The position numbers and the translations under genes were made by a program. A stretch of 64,000 bases of DNA from Adineta steineri (Eukaryota > Rotifera > Eurotatoria > Adinetida > Adinetidae), in NCBI GenBank assembly GCA_905250115.1, contig CAJNOI010000061.1, positions 434,001-498,000 of the forward strand. The letters run 5' to 3'. Positions 1 to 13,113 of the stretch are shown one piece after another (the stretch's first letter is position 1; every line of letters begins with the position of its first letter). The notes beneath the pieces are model-generated. The model ran no database searches. It worked only from the letters and a program-made list of their open reading frames with translations, and was not told the origin of the DNA.

Positions 1-2006
1 AATGACAATAAATCAATAGAGAAATTGATGTGTCAATACTGGTAAAATCTTTCTAATACAAAAAATTCATTTATCATCTGAAATTTATTTTTAGTAATTA
101 TACAACAGCGAAAAAATATCTTCTTCAGAGACATTTAAAATCTCATTCAACTGAACGACCACATAAATGTAAAAATTCGAAAATTCTAGTTTTTATTTAA
201 CTTTTTGTTTTTCTAGGTGCATATTGTGATCGATCATTTAAAACAACTATTCAATTAACAAATCATGTTAATACACATCTTGGTGTTAAACCATTTCAAG
301 TAAAAAGATTTTGTTTAGAAAAAAAAACGAAATAAATTAATAATTATTTCTAGTGCAAATTTTGTGCATTTTCATTTACAACAAGTGGAGAATTAATTCG
401 ACATGTTCGATATAAGTAATATAAAAAGAAAATTTTATATTTATCTTATTAATTTTATTTTATTAGACATACACTTGAAAAACCACATCGATGTGATGAA
501 TGTGGTTATGCAACAGTTGAATTAAGTAAATTACGACGACATATTCGCACACACACAGGGGTATGAAAATCGTTATTGTTTACTTTTCGATTTTTATTCT
601 ATATTTATATATACATAGGAAAAACCATATGCATGTCCACATTGTTCATATTGTAGTCCGGATACATTTAAGCTTAAAAGGCATTTACGTGTACATACCG
701 GTAAGATGAATAGAATATCAGTTTGATTATTTATTGAATTATTTTCTAGGTGAAAGACCGTATCAATGCACAATTTGTAGCTTTCGATTTACTCAAAGTA
801 ATAGGTAAGTTTGTTGATAATGATTAAAATTTCAACTAACCTAACCTCCTTCTTATAAATTTCTTCACCATTTAATTATTCTTTCAATTTAGCTTAAAAG
901 CTCATATGTTAACTCATCAGGCTGAAAAACCTTCATATCCTTGTTCGTATTGTCCATCTGTTATGGCTCGAAAATCTGATCTTCGTTATCATATTAACAA
1001 ACAACATGCTCCTCAATCTGAACCTTTACCATGTAATAAATGCGATGAAGATTTTCCTGACAAGTATGTTCAATCTTTTACTAATTAACTTCAAAAACAT
1101 ATTGTTAATTTTAGATATACATTACGTATGCATGGAAAAACTCATAAAGGTCAAACAATTTATTCATGTACACATTGTGAATTTTCCGCAAATACAAGTC
1201 AACAATTAGAAGATCATATGAATACACATCGTGGTACACGTCCATTTCAATGTAGTGAATGTGGTTTAATGTTTGCTGCTCGTGCTGATTTACGTGCACA
1301 TGTTACACGTACACATCGAAATACATCAACAACAACAACAACAACAACAATGAATCGTCGTCCACAACGACGTGCTGCATCATTAAATCATCGTTATATT
1401 GGCGTTGATGATGATGAAATTGGTAACGAACAAAATAATAATAATAATAACGATGATGATAATTATCATTGTTCAATATGTCAGAGACAATTTACATCAG
1501 CTAGATTATTAAATCGACATATATCAGCTGTACATGAAGTAAAACATAATTTATATGATGAAAGAAATTATCAAACAAATGAAATGGAGAGAGAAAACAA
1601 TAATAATAATAATAATTATGATGATGATATTCATGATTATGCTGATGATGAACTTGAAGGTAATAATAATGATCAAATAAATCTTATTAATGAAAATCTT
1701 ATTGAAAAAAATCATGACGATGATGAAGATGAAGATGATTTAGCACCAATTGTTGAAGATATTATGGATGGTGATGATGATTTTGAACAAATACCAACAA
1801 TTAAATCAGTATCATCTGCTGATCAAAAAAAACGACAAATTATTGAACAAAAGGATGTATCAAATATAAAAAAATATAATATTGATAGAAGTATGTAGAT
1901 TATATAAGAAATGTTTGTTTAATTTTTGTTTTTGTACCTTAAAGATTTAATTTTATCCAATGAAGATGAAAAGATCGATTATGATGTATTTGGTTTTAAT
2001 GGATAA
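1..2006 (+). CDS. CTCF: CTCF-like 11-zinc-finger insulator protein (5' partial)
   Basis: This is a multi-exon gene entering from the left edge. Exons: 1-41, 95-168, 217-299, 354-415, 467-560, 619-700, 750-804, 893-1063, 1115-1890 and 1945-2006 (TAA 2004-2006); all introns are GT-AG and phases agree. The spliced product has 11 C2H2 fingers. The order and linkers follow vertebrate [18 protein letters not shown] in finger 3, [19 protein letters not shown] after finger 4, and [15 protein letters not shown] in finger 7. CTCF binds DNA through its finger array and shapes chromatin loops; that role is family knowledge. The C-terminus is very acidic and Asn-rich (D/N/E runs, about codons from 1420 to 1800). 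The N-terminal part lies outside the window. A BORIS-like paralogue cannot be excluded. Confidence 0.88.
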
Positions 2007-2377
2007 TTTCTTCTATTTTGTTCTCCTTAGAGATTTATATTTTCCATGTCTATTCATTTATTATTATTATTATTTTTTGTCTGTCTTGTTTTTTAATAGT
2101 TATATTTATCTCACCGTATTTGTTTTATAACGCAATATTCTGCGTTGAGAAACTTTATTTCTTTTATTTGAGATATAATATATAGTATTGTATTTGAGAG
2201 TTAAATCTTTTCGTTTTTTTCTTTTTGTTTTAAGTATAAATATCGATAGAGGATGAAATTATTCATAGATTAAAAATATTTTATTTATTTAGAAAATAAC
2301 TATTGTGATATATTATGTCAAAATTAATATATACGAAGTAATACAAAACAAATTTCTTAATTTTCTTCGCATTTCAG

Positions 2378-5300
2378 ATGGCTGGAATAAAACTTTTTAG
2401 TATCACTAACATTACCATAGCTATATTTATTATTTATATATCTTATACAGCCAATACATTTTATGCTATGTTTCGTCCACCTACATGTAAAAGTAATAAT
2501 TGTCTTTCACCACATTTTAAATCATCATTAAATAAAAAATTGAAAGTAAATTAATAGAAATATTGAATTTTATTTGTAATGAAAAAACAAATGTCTTTAA
2601 TTCATAGTTATATAGTTGTTTATCAACAACTTCAAATCAACCTCGTTCAATGACAGATTCGAAATGTGTAACCATGTTAAATATAAATAATTTTACAATA
2701 AATCAATCATTTGATGAGTAAAATTTTTTAAAATAAAAATTTCAATTCTTTAATGAATTTGTTTACTTTTTATTAATAGAACAATACATATTCCATTAGT
2801 AAAACAATTTCGACAAAATACAACATTTTATATACATTTTTATCTTTATCATGGTGTTGATCCATTTCAAGATCAAGCACGTATATATCGACATAGATTA
2901 ATATCAAAATATCTTATTCCAGAACAGAATTTTATGAATCTTCTACAAGAAAAACTTCCTTCAAGTTTAACTGGTGTTAAAGAAGAAGAACAAGTTTGTT
3001 TTGAATAAATTAATTCTAAAGAATCCAATACGATAATTGTATGTTTGGTTTTTAGAAAAAAACGACGAATACTTCTTCAACTATACCTGTAACACATATT
3101 TTAAAAAGAATTATATTCCATGGTGTTGATCAGGATATTTCATTTGATAGAATGGAAATCCCACAAGAACTTTATCATTTAATAACGTAAGAAATATTAT
3201 TTTATTTATTGATTATTTATAGTTCATAATTCATTAGTCTATATTCTCAAACAACATATGGACCTTTAATTAGTTCAGATGAACTAACTACTCGTCTTCG
3301 TGATTATCAGGTACGAACAAAAATATTATTTGTATCTAGTTTAACATATCTATTCACAATAGGATTTTTATTTATATTAATATATTCATATAGTCTCTGT
3401 TGGATCTATGATTTGATTAAACAGTTCGCTGGATCATCCTTTATTTGATTGCTAAAGGCAGATATATGTTAATTCATATTCAATTTGAATACATATTTAA
3501 ATTTTTGCAAATAATTTGCACTAAAGTAACATATGAGAGATATAATTAATTATATATTAAATCAAAATTTATAGAATAATAACAACGGTGTAATAGATCA
3601 GAATGAAAACGATAAGGTGTTATTATTTTTATATTGTACTATCTGGTTCATGAATTACGAGAGAAAGTATAAAATACAGGAGCGTGTCGAGGGCAGGGGG
3701 CGCAGCACGAGTTTTTGTTTAGATTTAGCACGAAAAACTTTTTCCAAGGCAAGGGGCATTACGTCTCTGACAAGATATATGCGTTGTTTTAACAGACGAG
3801 AATAAAATAAGTTCATTTTCATTTCGTTGAAATATAATTATCAAATAGTATATTTCTATTATGTTGTTTGACTATTATCTATGTTTCTACTTAGCCGGTA
3901 AACACATCTGATGATAATATTGAATTAAAACTTGTGTATAATCCAATATCAATTGGTCGTATGAGATTATGGGTTAATTTTGAACGAGCACTTGAATCTA
4001 CACGAGTATATGGATTTTCTGATAAAGAAATTGATGAAATCAAAGGTATTTTTGCTGATAATAATTTACCAATATTAGCATTAACATTTGTTGTTGCTGC
4101 TTTTCATGTAAGAATTAATTCTATTTTTTTTAATAATACAAAATTAAATAATTCTGTTTTTCTTTGTGTAGACTTTATTCGATTTTTTGGCTTTTAAAAA
4201 TGATATTAATTATTGGAGACATCGAAAAACAATGGTTGGTTTATCATTACGAACAGGTTAATTAAATAAAAAACGAAACTTAATACAATTTACATTTCTC
4301 GTTTTCTTTTTTAGTCGTATGGCGTTCGATTAGTAATATTATTATTTTTCTTTACTTACTTGATTCTGGTGCAAGTCTATTGGTGCTTATTCCATCTGGT
4401 GTTGGTTCATTAATTGAAGTAAAAAATTCTCATTGTATTTTTCTATTATTTAATTATTATTTAGATTTGGAAAGTAACAAAAGCATTCAAGGTTAAAGTT
4501 CGATTTAATGGTTATAAACCAATAATTACTGTAAGTTTCATAAAATCATAGATGTATAAGAGAGAAATTCCATGTTCGTTTTTAGTTCGGTGAAACATCA
4601 AAAGAAGAAAATGATACAATGATGCATGACTCAACGGTAAAATTCGTTAAATCTGATAGAAATACAATAACAGAAATATTATTAGAGAGAACTATCATAG
4701 CTTTCGATTTATATACTTAATCTGATAAAAATTTAATTGTTGAATTGATCTTTTTAGGCTATGCGTTACTTATCATATCTTCTATATCCACTTTGTATTG
4801 GCTTAGCTGTGTATTCGCTTATTTATAATAATCATAAAAGGTAAAATATAATTTAATAAAAAAAATAAAATAAATTTCAAAATATTTAGTTGGTATTCAT
4901 GGATAATAAATTCACTCGTCAATGGAGTTTATGCTTTTGGGTTCTTATTTATGATGCCACAATTATTTTTAAATTATAAATTAAAATCTGTTGCACATTT
5001 ACCATGGAGAGCGTTTATGTATAAAGTAAGTTAAATAATCAAAAAGAATATTTTTTTTTCGAATATTTATTGAAAATAATATATAGGCATTCAATACATT
5101 TATTGATGATCTCTTTGCGTTTATTATTACAATGCCAACTGCTCATCGTCTTGCATGTTTTCGTGATGATTTTGTTTTTCTTATTTATCTATATCAAAAA
5201 TGGTAAGTTTTAATAATCAATATTTCGAAATGTTAATTATAGAAAATAAAGATTTATCTATCACGATTCTTACCTTAACAGAATATATATCCCTCTAGAA

Positions 5301-5559
5301 TTGATTAATTATTCAATAGAATGTCATTTACATAAAACCTACGGTTATATTTAATTGCTTTCTTCATATTTCATGGATTACGTCTTCTTAACATAATAGC
5401 CCTTCAGAGATTGAATGTTTCAAGCTAGTCAAATTGATTACAATAGTTCCTTGTATTTAAATATTATATTTTCTTTTTAGGCTTTATCCAGTTGATAAAA
5501 CTCGCGTGAATGAATATGGTGAAGCATTTGATGAATCAACTAAATCAAAAACTGAATAA
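2378..5559 (+). CDS. CLPTM1L: CLPTM1L, ER multi-pass membrane protein (lipid scramblase family)
   Basis: Fifteen exons splice in phase to about 556 residues, close to the human protein (538): 2378-2545, 2608-2717, 2780-2993, 3056-3186, 3238-3310, 3575-3616, 3895-4107, 4172-4256, 4315-4418, 4465-4530, 4586-4636, 4758-4840, 4890-5025, 5087-5202 and 5481-5559. The C-terminal half matches the family strongly, for example [58 protein letters not shown] and the tail [14 protein letters not shown]. The N-terminus has one hydrophobic segment followed by a lumenal domain; several helices follow. The family acts in the ER; CLPTM1L is reported to scramble glucosaminyl-phosphatidylinositol in GPI synthesis (family knowledge). 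A CAG acceptor-like triplet sits directly before the ATG. A possible AATAAA signal is at 5657-5662. The next gene starts about 200 bases downstream on the same strand. Confidence 0.92.
3617..3894 (+). other. Atypical intron of the CLPTM1L gene with a GC-richer patch
   Basis: This 278-base intron lies between the 42-base exon 3575-3616 and exon 3895-4107. It is several times longer than most introns of the gene. Bases about 3680-3760 are unusually GC-rich for this locus, and a 62-codon open frame runs through it without recognisable similarity. It could be the remnant of an inserted element, but I see no terminal repeats or target duplication. Confidence 0.3.
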
Positions 5560-5766
5560 AAAAAAACAAGTTGTTTATTATTTGCCATTGAATATCGATA
5601 TTTATTGACTAATCTATTATTAGGTTTTTTTGTTTCTGTTTTCATTCGGAATTAAAAATAAAGAGAATGATATTGTTATGAATAAATTCAATCAATTTTT
5701 GTTTCTTTAGATATCTATCTTTACTTTCTTTTCGTCAAATTCAATAATGTTGTTGTTACCATTGGG

Positions 5767-8264
5767 ATGAGTTCAGCAAATTCTTTTCTTCCATCAACAA
5801 CATATCATACTTCAAATAATCGATATTCAACTCCACAAGCAACAACTACAACATCATCATCTTCTTCATCATTTAATATACTGTCAAATAGTGTTCAACA
5901 ACAATTAAATGATTTAAATTCTACACGTTCATCGACATCATGTTCAACATCTCATTGTTTAAGTAATCAATGTCTTGAATGTACAACTATACTTTCGACA
6001 AGACCATCACAACCAAGATGTAATCTTAATTCTTATATTGATTCATCATCGAATTCATCTCAGTATGTTTAGAAATATTTCAATATAGAAATTTTATATT
6101 ATTTTCTAGTTTTGTACAAAATTGTTCATATGTAACTAATTCAACATTAGATAATCATTCACAAGTCTTAACAATCGATGAACAACAAACCACAACACGA
6201 GTTCTATCAATGAATATTCCAGTTGATAATAGTAATAATGTAAATCCAATAAATTCTTCATCATTAAATATTGAAATTGAAGAAGAAGAGGATGACGATG
6301 ATGATGATGATCATCATCGACAAACTCATTTATGTAATGAACATATTGATCAAAATGAACAATTAGAAGTTTTTGTTGGTTTTTATCGACCCGGAGAATA
6401 TCAACGTGAAACAATGGAGGAAGACGACGATGATGATGATGATGATGAAAGTGAATTAAGTCGTAAATCAGATACACAGAAAAAGGAAGAACAGGTACGC
6501 ATAGACAAACAGGATAAATATTTTTAATATGAATATTTTTAGTCAACTCGAGAATTAATTAGTGATGAAGATGAAGGAAATGAAGATCAAGATTTTATTG
6601 ATGAAGATTTTGGTCCTAATCAAGACGATGATACAGATCAACAACAACAAGATAATGAAATCATAAATGAAGAACAATTACATCCAAATATTCTTGATAA
6701 TGATCCACAACAACAACAACCAGCAATTGAATTAAATGAACCAATATTATTTCCTATTGTTATTGTACAAATTGATGAAGATGAAGACCAAGGTTTTGGT
6801 GCACAATTTAATGATGATTGTCAATCAAGTGATGATGAAAATAATCATCTATCAACCATATCATTAAATAATATTAATAATGAAAATGAATTAGCATATT
6901 CGAAAAAAAAATTTCTTCAACGTTCACAATCAGATACTGAATTAAATCATCGAAAATCTCAAATATATCTTTCATTACCATCATTAACAATAAATTCTGA
7001 TAATCAATATGAAAAATTTGAACATATTATTATTGATGATCAACAACCACCATTAACGACAATGTCAAATTTACTTATTAAAAAAAAACAAGATAATGAT
7101 GATAATGAATATTTATTTTTACGAAAGAAAAAAATTTTAAGAAAATCTTCCGAAGAAATTATTGAAATATCAAATCAAGAATCTCCTTTACAAGTAAATC
7201 ATTTTTTTTGAAAATATTCATATTTTTAAATTCGAAATTTTAAGACGATTGTTGATGAAGCTGTTCGTGATGTTGAACGTCATGTTATGCTATGGGATGA
7301 TGAACATGCTCGACAAATAGATACTCAATCATCATTACAACAGATTGTGGTAAATAGATTTTTGTTTTGAATTGATTATCGAACATCTGTTTTTTGTTTT
7401 TCAGCAATATTTTCAATTAAATATTGATATTAATCAAGATCAACAATCGAGAATATTATCAATTAGAAAAGAATTATTACTTGATTATCTTCAATATAGA
7501 AGTGAAACTGGTAAGAATGAATTATATTGTAAAATATGTAACGATCAAAACAGACTTCTTCTATTCATTGTAGACATCTCTGCAAGTGATTTACATGAAA
7601 ATCTTCTTCAATATCCCGAATATTCTTCTCGTATTCATTGTCGATTCTTTCCATTTTGGCCACCACGTGATGTTGATTTATTACAATGGCTTTCTCACTG
7701 GATTAAACAAGGTAAATCAATTATTATTTCCTTAAAAAAAAAACGTTTCCCATATAATTTTTAGGTGCTCTACCTATTGCAATAATGAATATGGATCATA
7801 CTTATTCTCAAAGATCTAATTATTCGAACACAATCTCATCTTGGCAACATCGTGTTATTTATGGTGTTGAACCTCGTGCTATCTATCTAATGAATCCAAT
7901 ACAAATCCAATCACCACAACAAGTCTATGAACAATTAACTATTGATTCTATAACATATATAACACGTCATGAAATAGTTCAACGTTATAATCAATCTCCA
8001 ATGTGTTTAACACCATTAGCAATAAATAATAATAAATCAAGATTATTTTCTGATACAAGGTGGCGTACAATGAATGTTCTTGGACAAGTTGTTAATGTTT
8101 TACGAGAAGATCGTCAGTTACATGAAAATGAAACACGTAATATTCCATATCGTCCAACGGTAACACATGTTCGAATTCCATCAACATGTTCATCCGGTAT
8201 ATTAATATTCTCAAAAGATTATAATCAATTATTAAATGCGATTGATTTACCATTAAGACAATAA
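5767..8264 (+). CDS. Uncharacterised acidic protein, C-terminal domain possibly cysteine-peptidase-like
   Basis: Seven exons close in phase to about 726 residues: 5767-6062, 6110-6494, 6543-7193, 7245-7349, 7405-7510, 7574-7711 and 7765-8264. I do not recognise the gene. The N-terminal half is low-complexity: Ser/Thr-rich first, then long Asp/Glu and Asn/Gln stretches. The C-terminal third is ordered, with FFPFWPPRDVDLLQWLSHWI and later WQHRVIYGVEPRAIYLMNPI. The last motif (His, hydrophobic strand, Gly, then strand ending in NP) resembles the His/Asx half of C39-like peptidases. No clear catalytic Cys was found, so this is weak inference. The fifth intron (7511-7573) is 63 bases and stop-free, so it could be retained without a frameshift. 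The start codon is the first ATG of the open frame and is not otherwise proven. Confidence 0.6.
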
Positions 8265-9659
8265 ATCTATTTTTTATTTCTCTATTGATTGTACATTGAT
8301 TTTCGTTTTTATTTTGCTAGTTTACACCGGTTGTCTGTATGTTTGAGCAAATTTTGTTTTCTTTTTTTTTTCTTTCTTTTCGTGTTTTTTTTTCGAAGAT
8401 AGAAATTCAATGTTATTACTGTTCATTATTTCAAAAATTTTCTTGTTTTCATTTACTATACGAGAATAACAAATAATGAATCGATATGGATTATTAAAAA
8501 TAAATAAATAGAAGAATTTTTAATCTTCTATTGATGAAAAAATATTCTTTCATTACAAGTTACCTGTTGTGATTTAAAAAAAAGGATTCAGGAAAGAAAT
8601 TTAGATACATAGTTTCTAATCCCATATATTTGTTGAGGGTGAGTGTGGGTAAGGGTGTGGGTGGGTGAGGGTGTGGTTTTGAGTGGGTGTGGATGGGTGT
8701 GGGTGTGGGTGGGTGAGGGGGTGGGTGAAGGTGTGGGTGTAAGTGTTTTTCTGTTCTACACCCACACCCTGATGTCCACATTTTTTTGTCGACGTTCGGC
8801 TATTTTCCCGCTAAAATTACTATAGTTTGTTGACATTTTTATATTCAACCAATTCTATCTCATATTAAAAATGTCCATTGAGCTTTCCGATAATTACAAT
8901 AGCATTGATATTTCAAAAGTGGAAAGAAAAAAAACCGATTGATCATCTCATCAATCTACATAAATTCTTTTAATATAAATATTACATGATTTAATCATAT
9001 AAATACCCAAAGAATATGTTAATGAAAAGCGTCTAATCGATTTTTATATTCGTATCAGAGGTATTACATAAATATTGTATACAGGAAATTAATCATGCAA
9101 CAGACCATATGTATCAATCGATCACGTACAAGTTATTATTTTAAATTACGTACACAAGTGCAATAAAAAAATTAAGTGTACGTGCATGAAATACGAAAGT
9201 AGGAATAAATTTGTTAAAAAAAGAAACAGATAATCTTGGTCAAGTTAAGTGTGGTCCAAATTTTCGCAAAAAACTACCAGAAAACTATAATCATCTGTTT
9301 CTTTCTCGCTCTAATAGATACTTTGAACTGTGCTGAGTCGACTGTTGATTCTCAAGAAAAAAAAGTACACATTTACAAGCTACAATTTGTCGAAAAAACT
9401 TAACCTGACCGATAATCTTCTATTGAAAAGTGTTGTTAAGTAATCATAAGTATGATAGAATAGTTCTCAGCTGGAGATTATTTTGTTGATCATTATAGAA
9501 ATTTGATCGTATTTATCTTGGATATATTATTTATACATGAGAATAGAAGAAGATGTTCTGTCAAATTTAATATTAATCATGTACAAGTAAAACAACAATC
9601 ACCAATAGTATACTTCTGATTTCATACAAATTTTAAACAAATTAAAAAAAAAAGAAAAA
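8265..9659. other. Intergenic region between convergent genes
   Basis: The stretch separates the 3' ends of two convergent genes. It holds T-rich 3' flank sequence, the G-rich telomere-like tract annotated separately at 8636-8769, and otherwise plain AT-rich DNA. I see no gene or structured RNA here. Confidence 0.6.
8636..8769 (+). repeat. Telomere-like G-rich tract ending in a fold-back
   Basis: About 105 bases consist of irregular GGGTG, TGTGGG and GGTGAG units, a sharp change from the AT-rich surroundings. The hexamer TGTGGG is the telomeric unit reported for bdelloid rotifers, here degenerate and interstitial. At its right end GGTGTGGGTGTA (8730-8741) is followed, after a 15-base loop, by its exact reverse complement (8757-8768), so the tract can fold back. 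Open frames through it on both strands are by-products of the repeat. Confidence 0.7.
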
Positions 9660-10525
9660 CTAATCAGATATTTCCACATTTTTGTCGTTTGAATAAATCT
9701 CTACAATCATAAACAAGTATGTATAACCATTCTTAATCATCTGTAACATAAAAAAAGCATATCGTTATTATCATTCCAAGACATAGTTTTAGATTCGTTC
9801 AATTGTTAAACGTTTTGTATTTTTTAATAATTTTGATAATATAAAAACATATCGTACAGTAAAAATCTACAATGAAAATATTATTTTTTTTTTCTCCGAA
9901 AACAAAACTAATTCAATCTTACTTGAACTAATGAAGCTGTTAAACAAATAATAATAAATATAATTGCAACGATTACTCCTTTAGCAACTCCTAAATGTGA
10001 TGTGTTAATAATAATTCCAACAAGAATAATGATAACAAAAGCTAACATTGAGAGAAGTGTTACAAAACCAAGCCATGCAAACTAAATATATAAGACAAAT
10101 GAAATGTTGTTTATTTATAAAAGACCAAACAAAACAAAGTCAATTATCACTTACGACAAGTAGACCTGTTTGATAATAACGATAGGTTACTAATAATCCG
10201 AAACAATAGTAAATAATAGAAATAAATACAGAAACTAATTGAGAACCACTATTTGGAGATTGATCTTTCTTTGAATCACTAGTTGCAAGTGAATGAAAAA
10301 CGAATATAAAACAAATAATACAGAGAAACTAAAAACAAACAAAAAATGGATTATAGATGAAGTCTATTTTATGAAACTTACCAGTAATATTCCGATCAAA
10401 ATAAGTATAATTTTTCGTGTTCGAACAACATCAGGTTGTTGCTCTAATGATGGCGGTTTTTGAGAGTTAGTAGAAGTTTTGATCATAGATATTTTATCCG
10501 TGGATACTTCGCTGTCCAATTCCAT
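9660..10525 (-). CDS. Small four-helix membrane protein, unrecognised family
   Basis: Four exons on the minus strand (10382-10525, 10155-10328, 9923-10081, 9660-9740) join in phase 0 at every border and give 185 residues; no single open frame shows the gene. The first 38 residues are polar. They are followed by four hydrophobic segments: one spanning the exon 1-2 junction (RKIILILIGILL then FLCIICFIFVF), SVFISIIYYCFGLLVTY, LLSMLAFVIIILVGIII and VIVAIIFIIICLTASLV. The arrangement is that of small tetraspan proteins (MARVEL or similar). No diagnostic motif lets me name a family. Acceptors are T-rich and donors GTAAG-like, so the model is good; the function is unknown. Confidence 0.72.
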
Positions 10526-13113
10526 GCGTATGTTTATTCTTCTTTTATGTATAGAAAAAAATCAATTATTGCGGTGGTTACAATATGATAGTATAAGACG
10601 AAGAAGAAAAAATCAAGCTGTTGCTTTCTCGATGTTATTCTAGCTCGGTAAGAAAAGAAAAACAGAACAGAAGAAGCATTGATTCATTCGGTTGACATCA
10701 TATATCATAATGCGAAGCGTAGCAAGGAAACAAATCTAAGAAAGAGATCTTATTCAATATAGGCAAAAAAAGAATGTATTATTTTGTTCGAAAAAAAAAC
10801 CTACGATTTTTTTGTTATATTGGTTTTTCATAAAGATAGTTTATCTTATGATTTATTACCGAAAAAAACAAACAAAACTTATCGGAGATGTCTATCGTAT
10901 TGTTTATTCAACCGAAATCCTTATAAATGTATATTTTACTATTTCGAGATAGGACTATGACTATATATTTACTGCACATGATTAGTTTTTGATTATGCTA
11001 AATAAAAAAATGACAATATCTATTGTGGACTATTTGATTATTCTTAGTATTTTTTCTTTTTGCTCTTTGATTTAAATAAGAAATATGTCAATAGAAATTG
11101 CATTTATTATTAACATATTGTAATATATAACAATATGTATATTGTCAATGATATTCCTCAATATTGATTTGATAGGAAGAGGGCAAAAAAACCGATGAGA
11201 ATTCTATAAAGAAATCTAATATTTATTGATCCTGTACTATCAATGAAGAAAAAAGAAATATATCATTCTAAGAAGTGCTATAAAGTGTGTATGTGAAGAG
11301 CTGTTTTGTTGTATTTCATTATCTTGAAAATAATAATGGAATCTAAAAGAAGTAAATATATGCCTGTATATAGAAAATAGATGTGTTATCCGAACTTATT
11401 GAAAATGGAATATCATTATTAACCTGAATTTATAGTTCCTATTCTAATCAACGAGATAATGCGTCATAAGATGACGTAAAATAGCTAAAAATCAAAACAA
11501 AAGTTATGTCTTTTCTTATTCATCATCATAATATTTATTATCTGTATATGTCTAAGAATATTACGCATTAGAATACCCCCACATATGAAACGGATCAAAC
11601 TTCTAGTTTTACTGTGCTGTCATTACAAATCATATTATATCATTCATCAGTATTTTTTGTACCAACAATAACTTTTATCTTCTTTATGGAGATATTTTTC
11701 TTTAGGTGTATTTATTCTGTTCTTTAAAAGGCGTACGTATAGTGTACATCTATTTTTATTTGGATATAGCAGTTAACATATTGATGACATATTGAGTGTA
11801 ATTAATCAAATAGACGGAATAGCAAAGCATCGATCATATGAGACATACTATTCTGACATTAATACAACAAGAGACTACTTTTCTAATAACTAGTCAATGA
11901 CTAATTGATATAAAACAAGAGAACAAAAGAAAAAGAAAGATATTCTCTATAGTACCAATATTACCGATTTGGCTTTAATGATCGGTTTATTAATTTCTAA
12001 GGTTATAGTTATCTATTCAAAATAAGTTATGGTTTACTTTATATATTACGTAAAAGATTAGAGAAAATCATGCGGCAAAAAAAATGTCTAGAATAATAAT
12101 CGATGACACAAGATATATAATAGAAATATTCGGTTTATGTTTATTCAAGGGAATAATTAGTTGAAATTCTATAGTTACAAGATTATTTCATTGAAATTTT
12201 TTACTATCTGATCGATCATAATACTTCAGAGGTAAATTTTAATCGTTAATATAAGCATCATGTTATTATTGTAACAAGTACAAAAGAAGGTTCAGGTCTA
12301 AGATGAGATTAAATTTTGTTAGTTGAATAAAAATTATCAATTATAGAACGATAGAAGCTCTTTAATCAATTTTATTGATTGTATGACAGTAATACAATCC
12401 TATTTGACATTTATTATCAAATTTCCGTAACATAAGTTCTTGTAAAATCAACTACTAGAGTAATGTTCTTTGTACGATAATGAATGATACTTATGTTTCT
12501 GATTGGTATATTCAATATTTATAACAATGTTTTCTTTCTGGTATCAAGTACATTATTTTTAATCGTAATTAAGTTTTATATTAACATGTAATTAGAAATT
12601 CATTGACACAGATAATGATGAATGTATGATTTTGTTTTAAACTAAAACTATTACTTCCGTTGTATCTCACACAATGGCAATACGACCTTACAATCATTCG
12701 TTTTAATTATCTTTATCGTATATATATATTTTTTTCATGACATTTTATTAAATGTGAGAAATCGAGATTTTACATTCGAAACTGATAAGTTTTAATCAAC
12801 TGAAAATAGTTTCTCTTGTAATTAAACACGTACTAAAAACAATTCATATATATTCATACATGTAAAAGTAATACGATTCATTTCTCGATCAACTATAAAT
12901 AAAAAACCATTATTTTGTCAGGTAAGCATTTTTTAAAGATTTTGTTTTTATTAATTTTACATTTCTTCGCGTTTAAATAATAACAATAATTAATTCATTG
13001 ATTTATAATATATTATTACACTCATAGAATGCTAAATCAAAAAAAAACTGCAACATAAATATAAGAACAGAAAGGGAGAGAGAGATTTAAATTAAGTTTA
13101 TATTAAAGCAAGT
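10526..13113. other. Intergenic region, no gene seen
   Basis: About 2.6 kb of AT-rich DNA lie between two minus-strand genes. Stop codons are dense in all frames and I found no exon-like blocks, tRNA shape or clear repeat. It should include the promoter of the small membrane protein gene (just above 10525) and the 3' flank of the B-box-like gene. Confidence 0.55.

Noticed and set aside
6136-6546. 136-codon minus-strand frame rich in His, Tyr and Leu
   Set aside because: It is the antisense shadow of acidic and Asn-rich coding exons of the 5767-8264 gene.
8560-8825. Open frames across the G-rich tract, rich in His/Pro or Val/Gly/Trp
   Set aside because: They are repeat artefacts of the telomere-like sequence.
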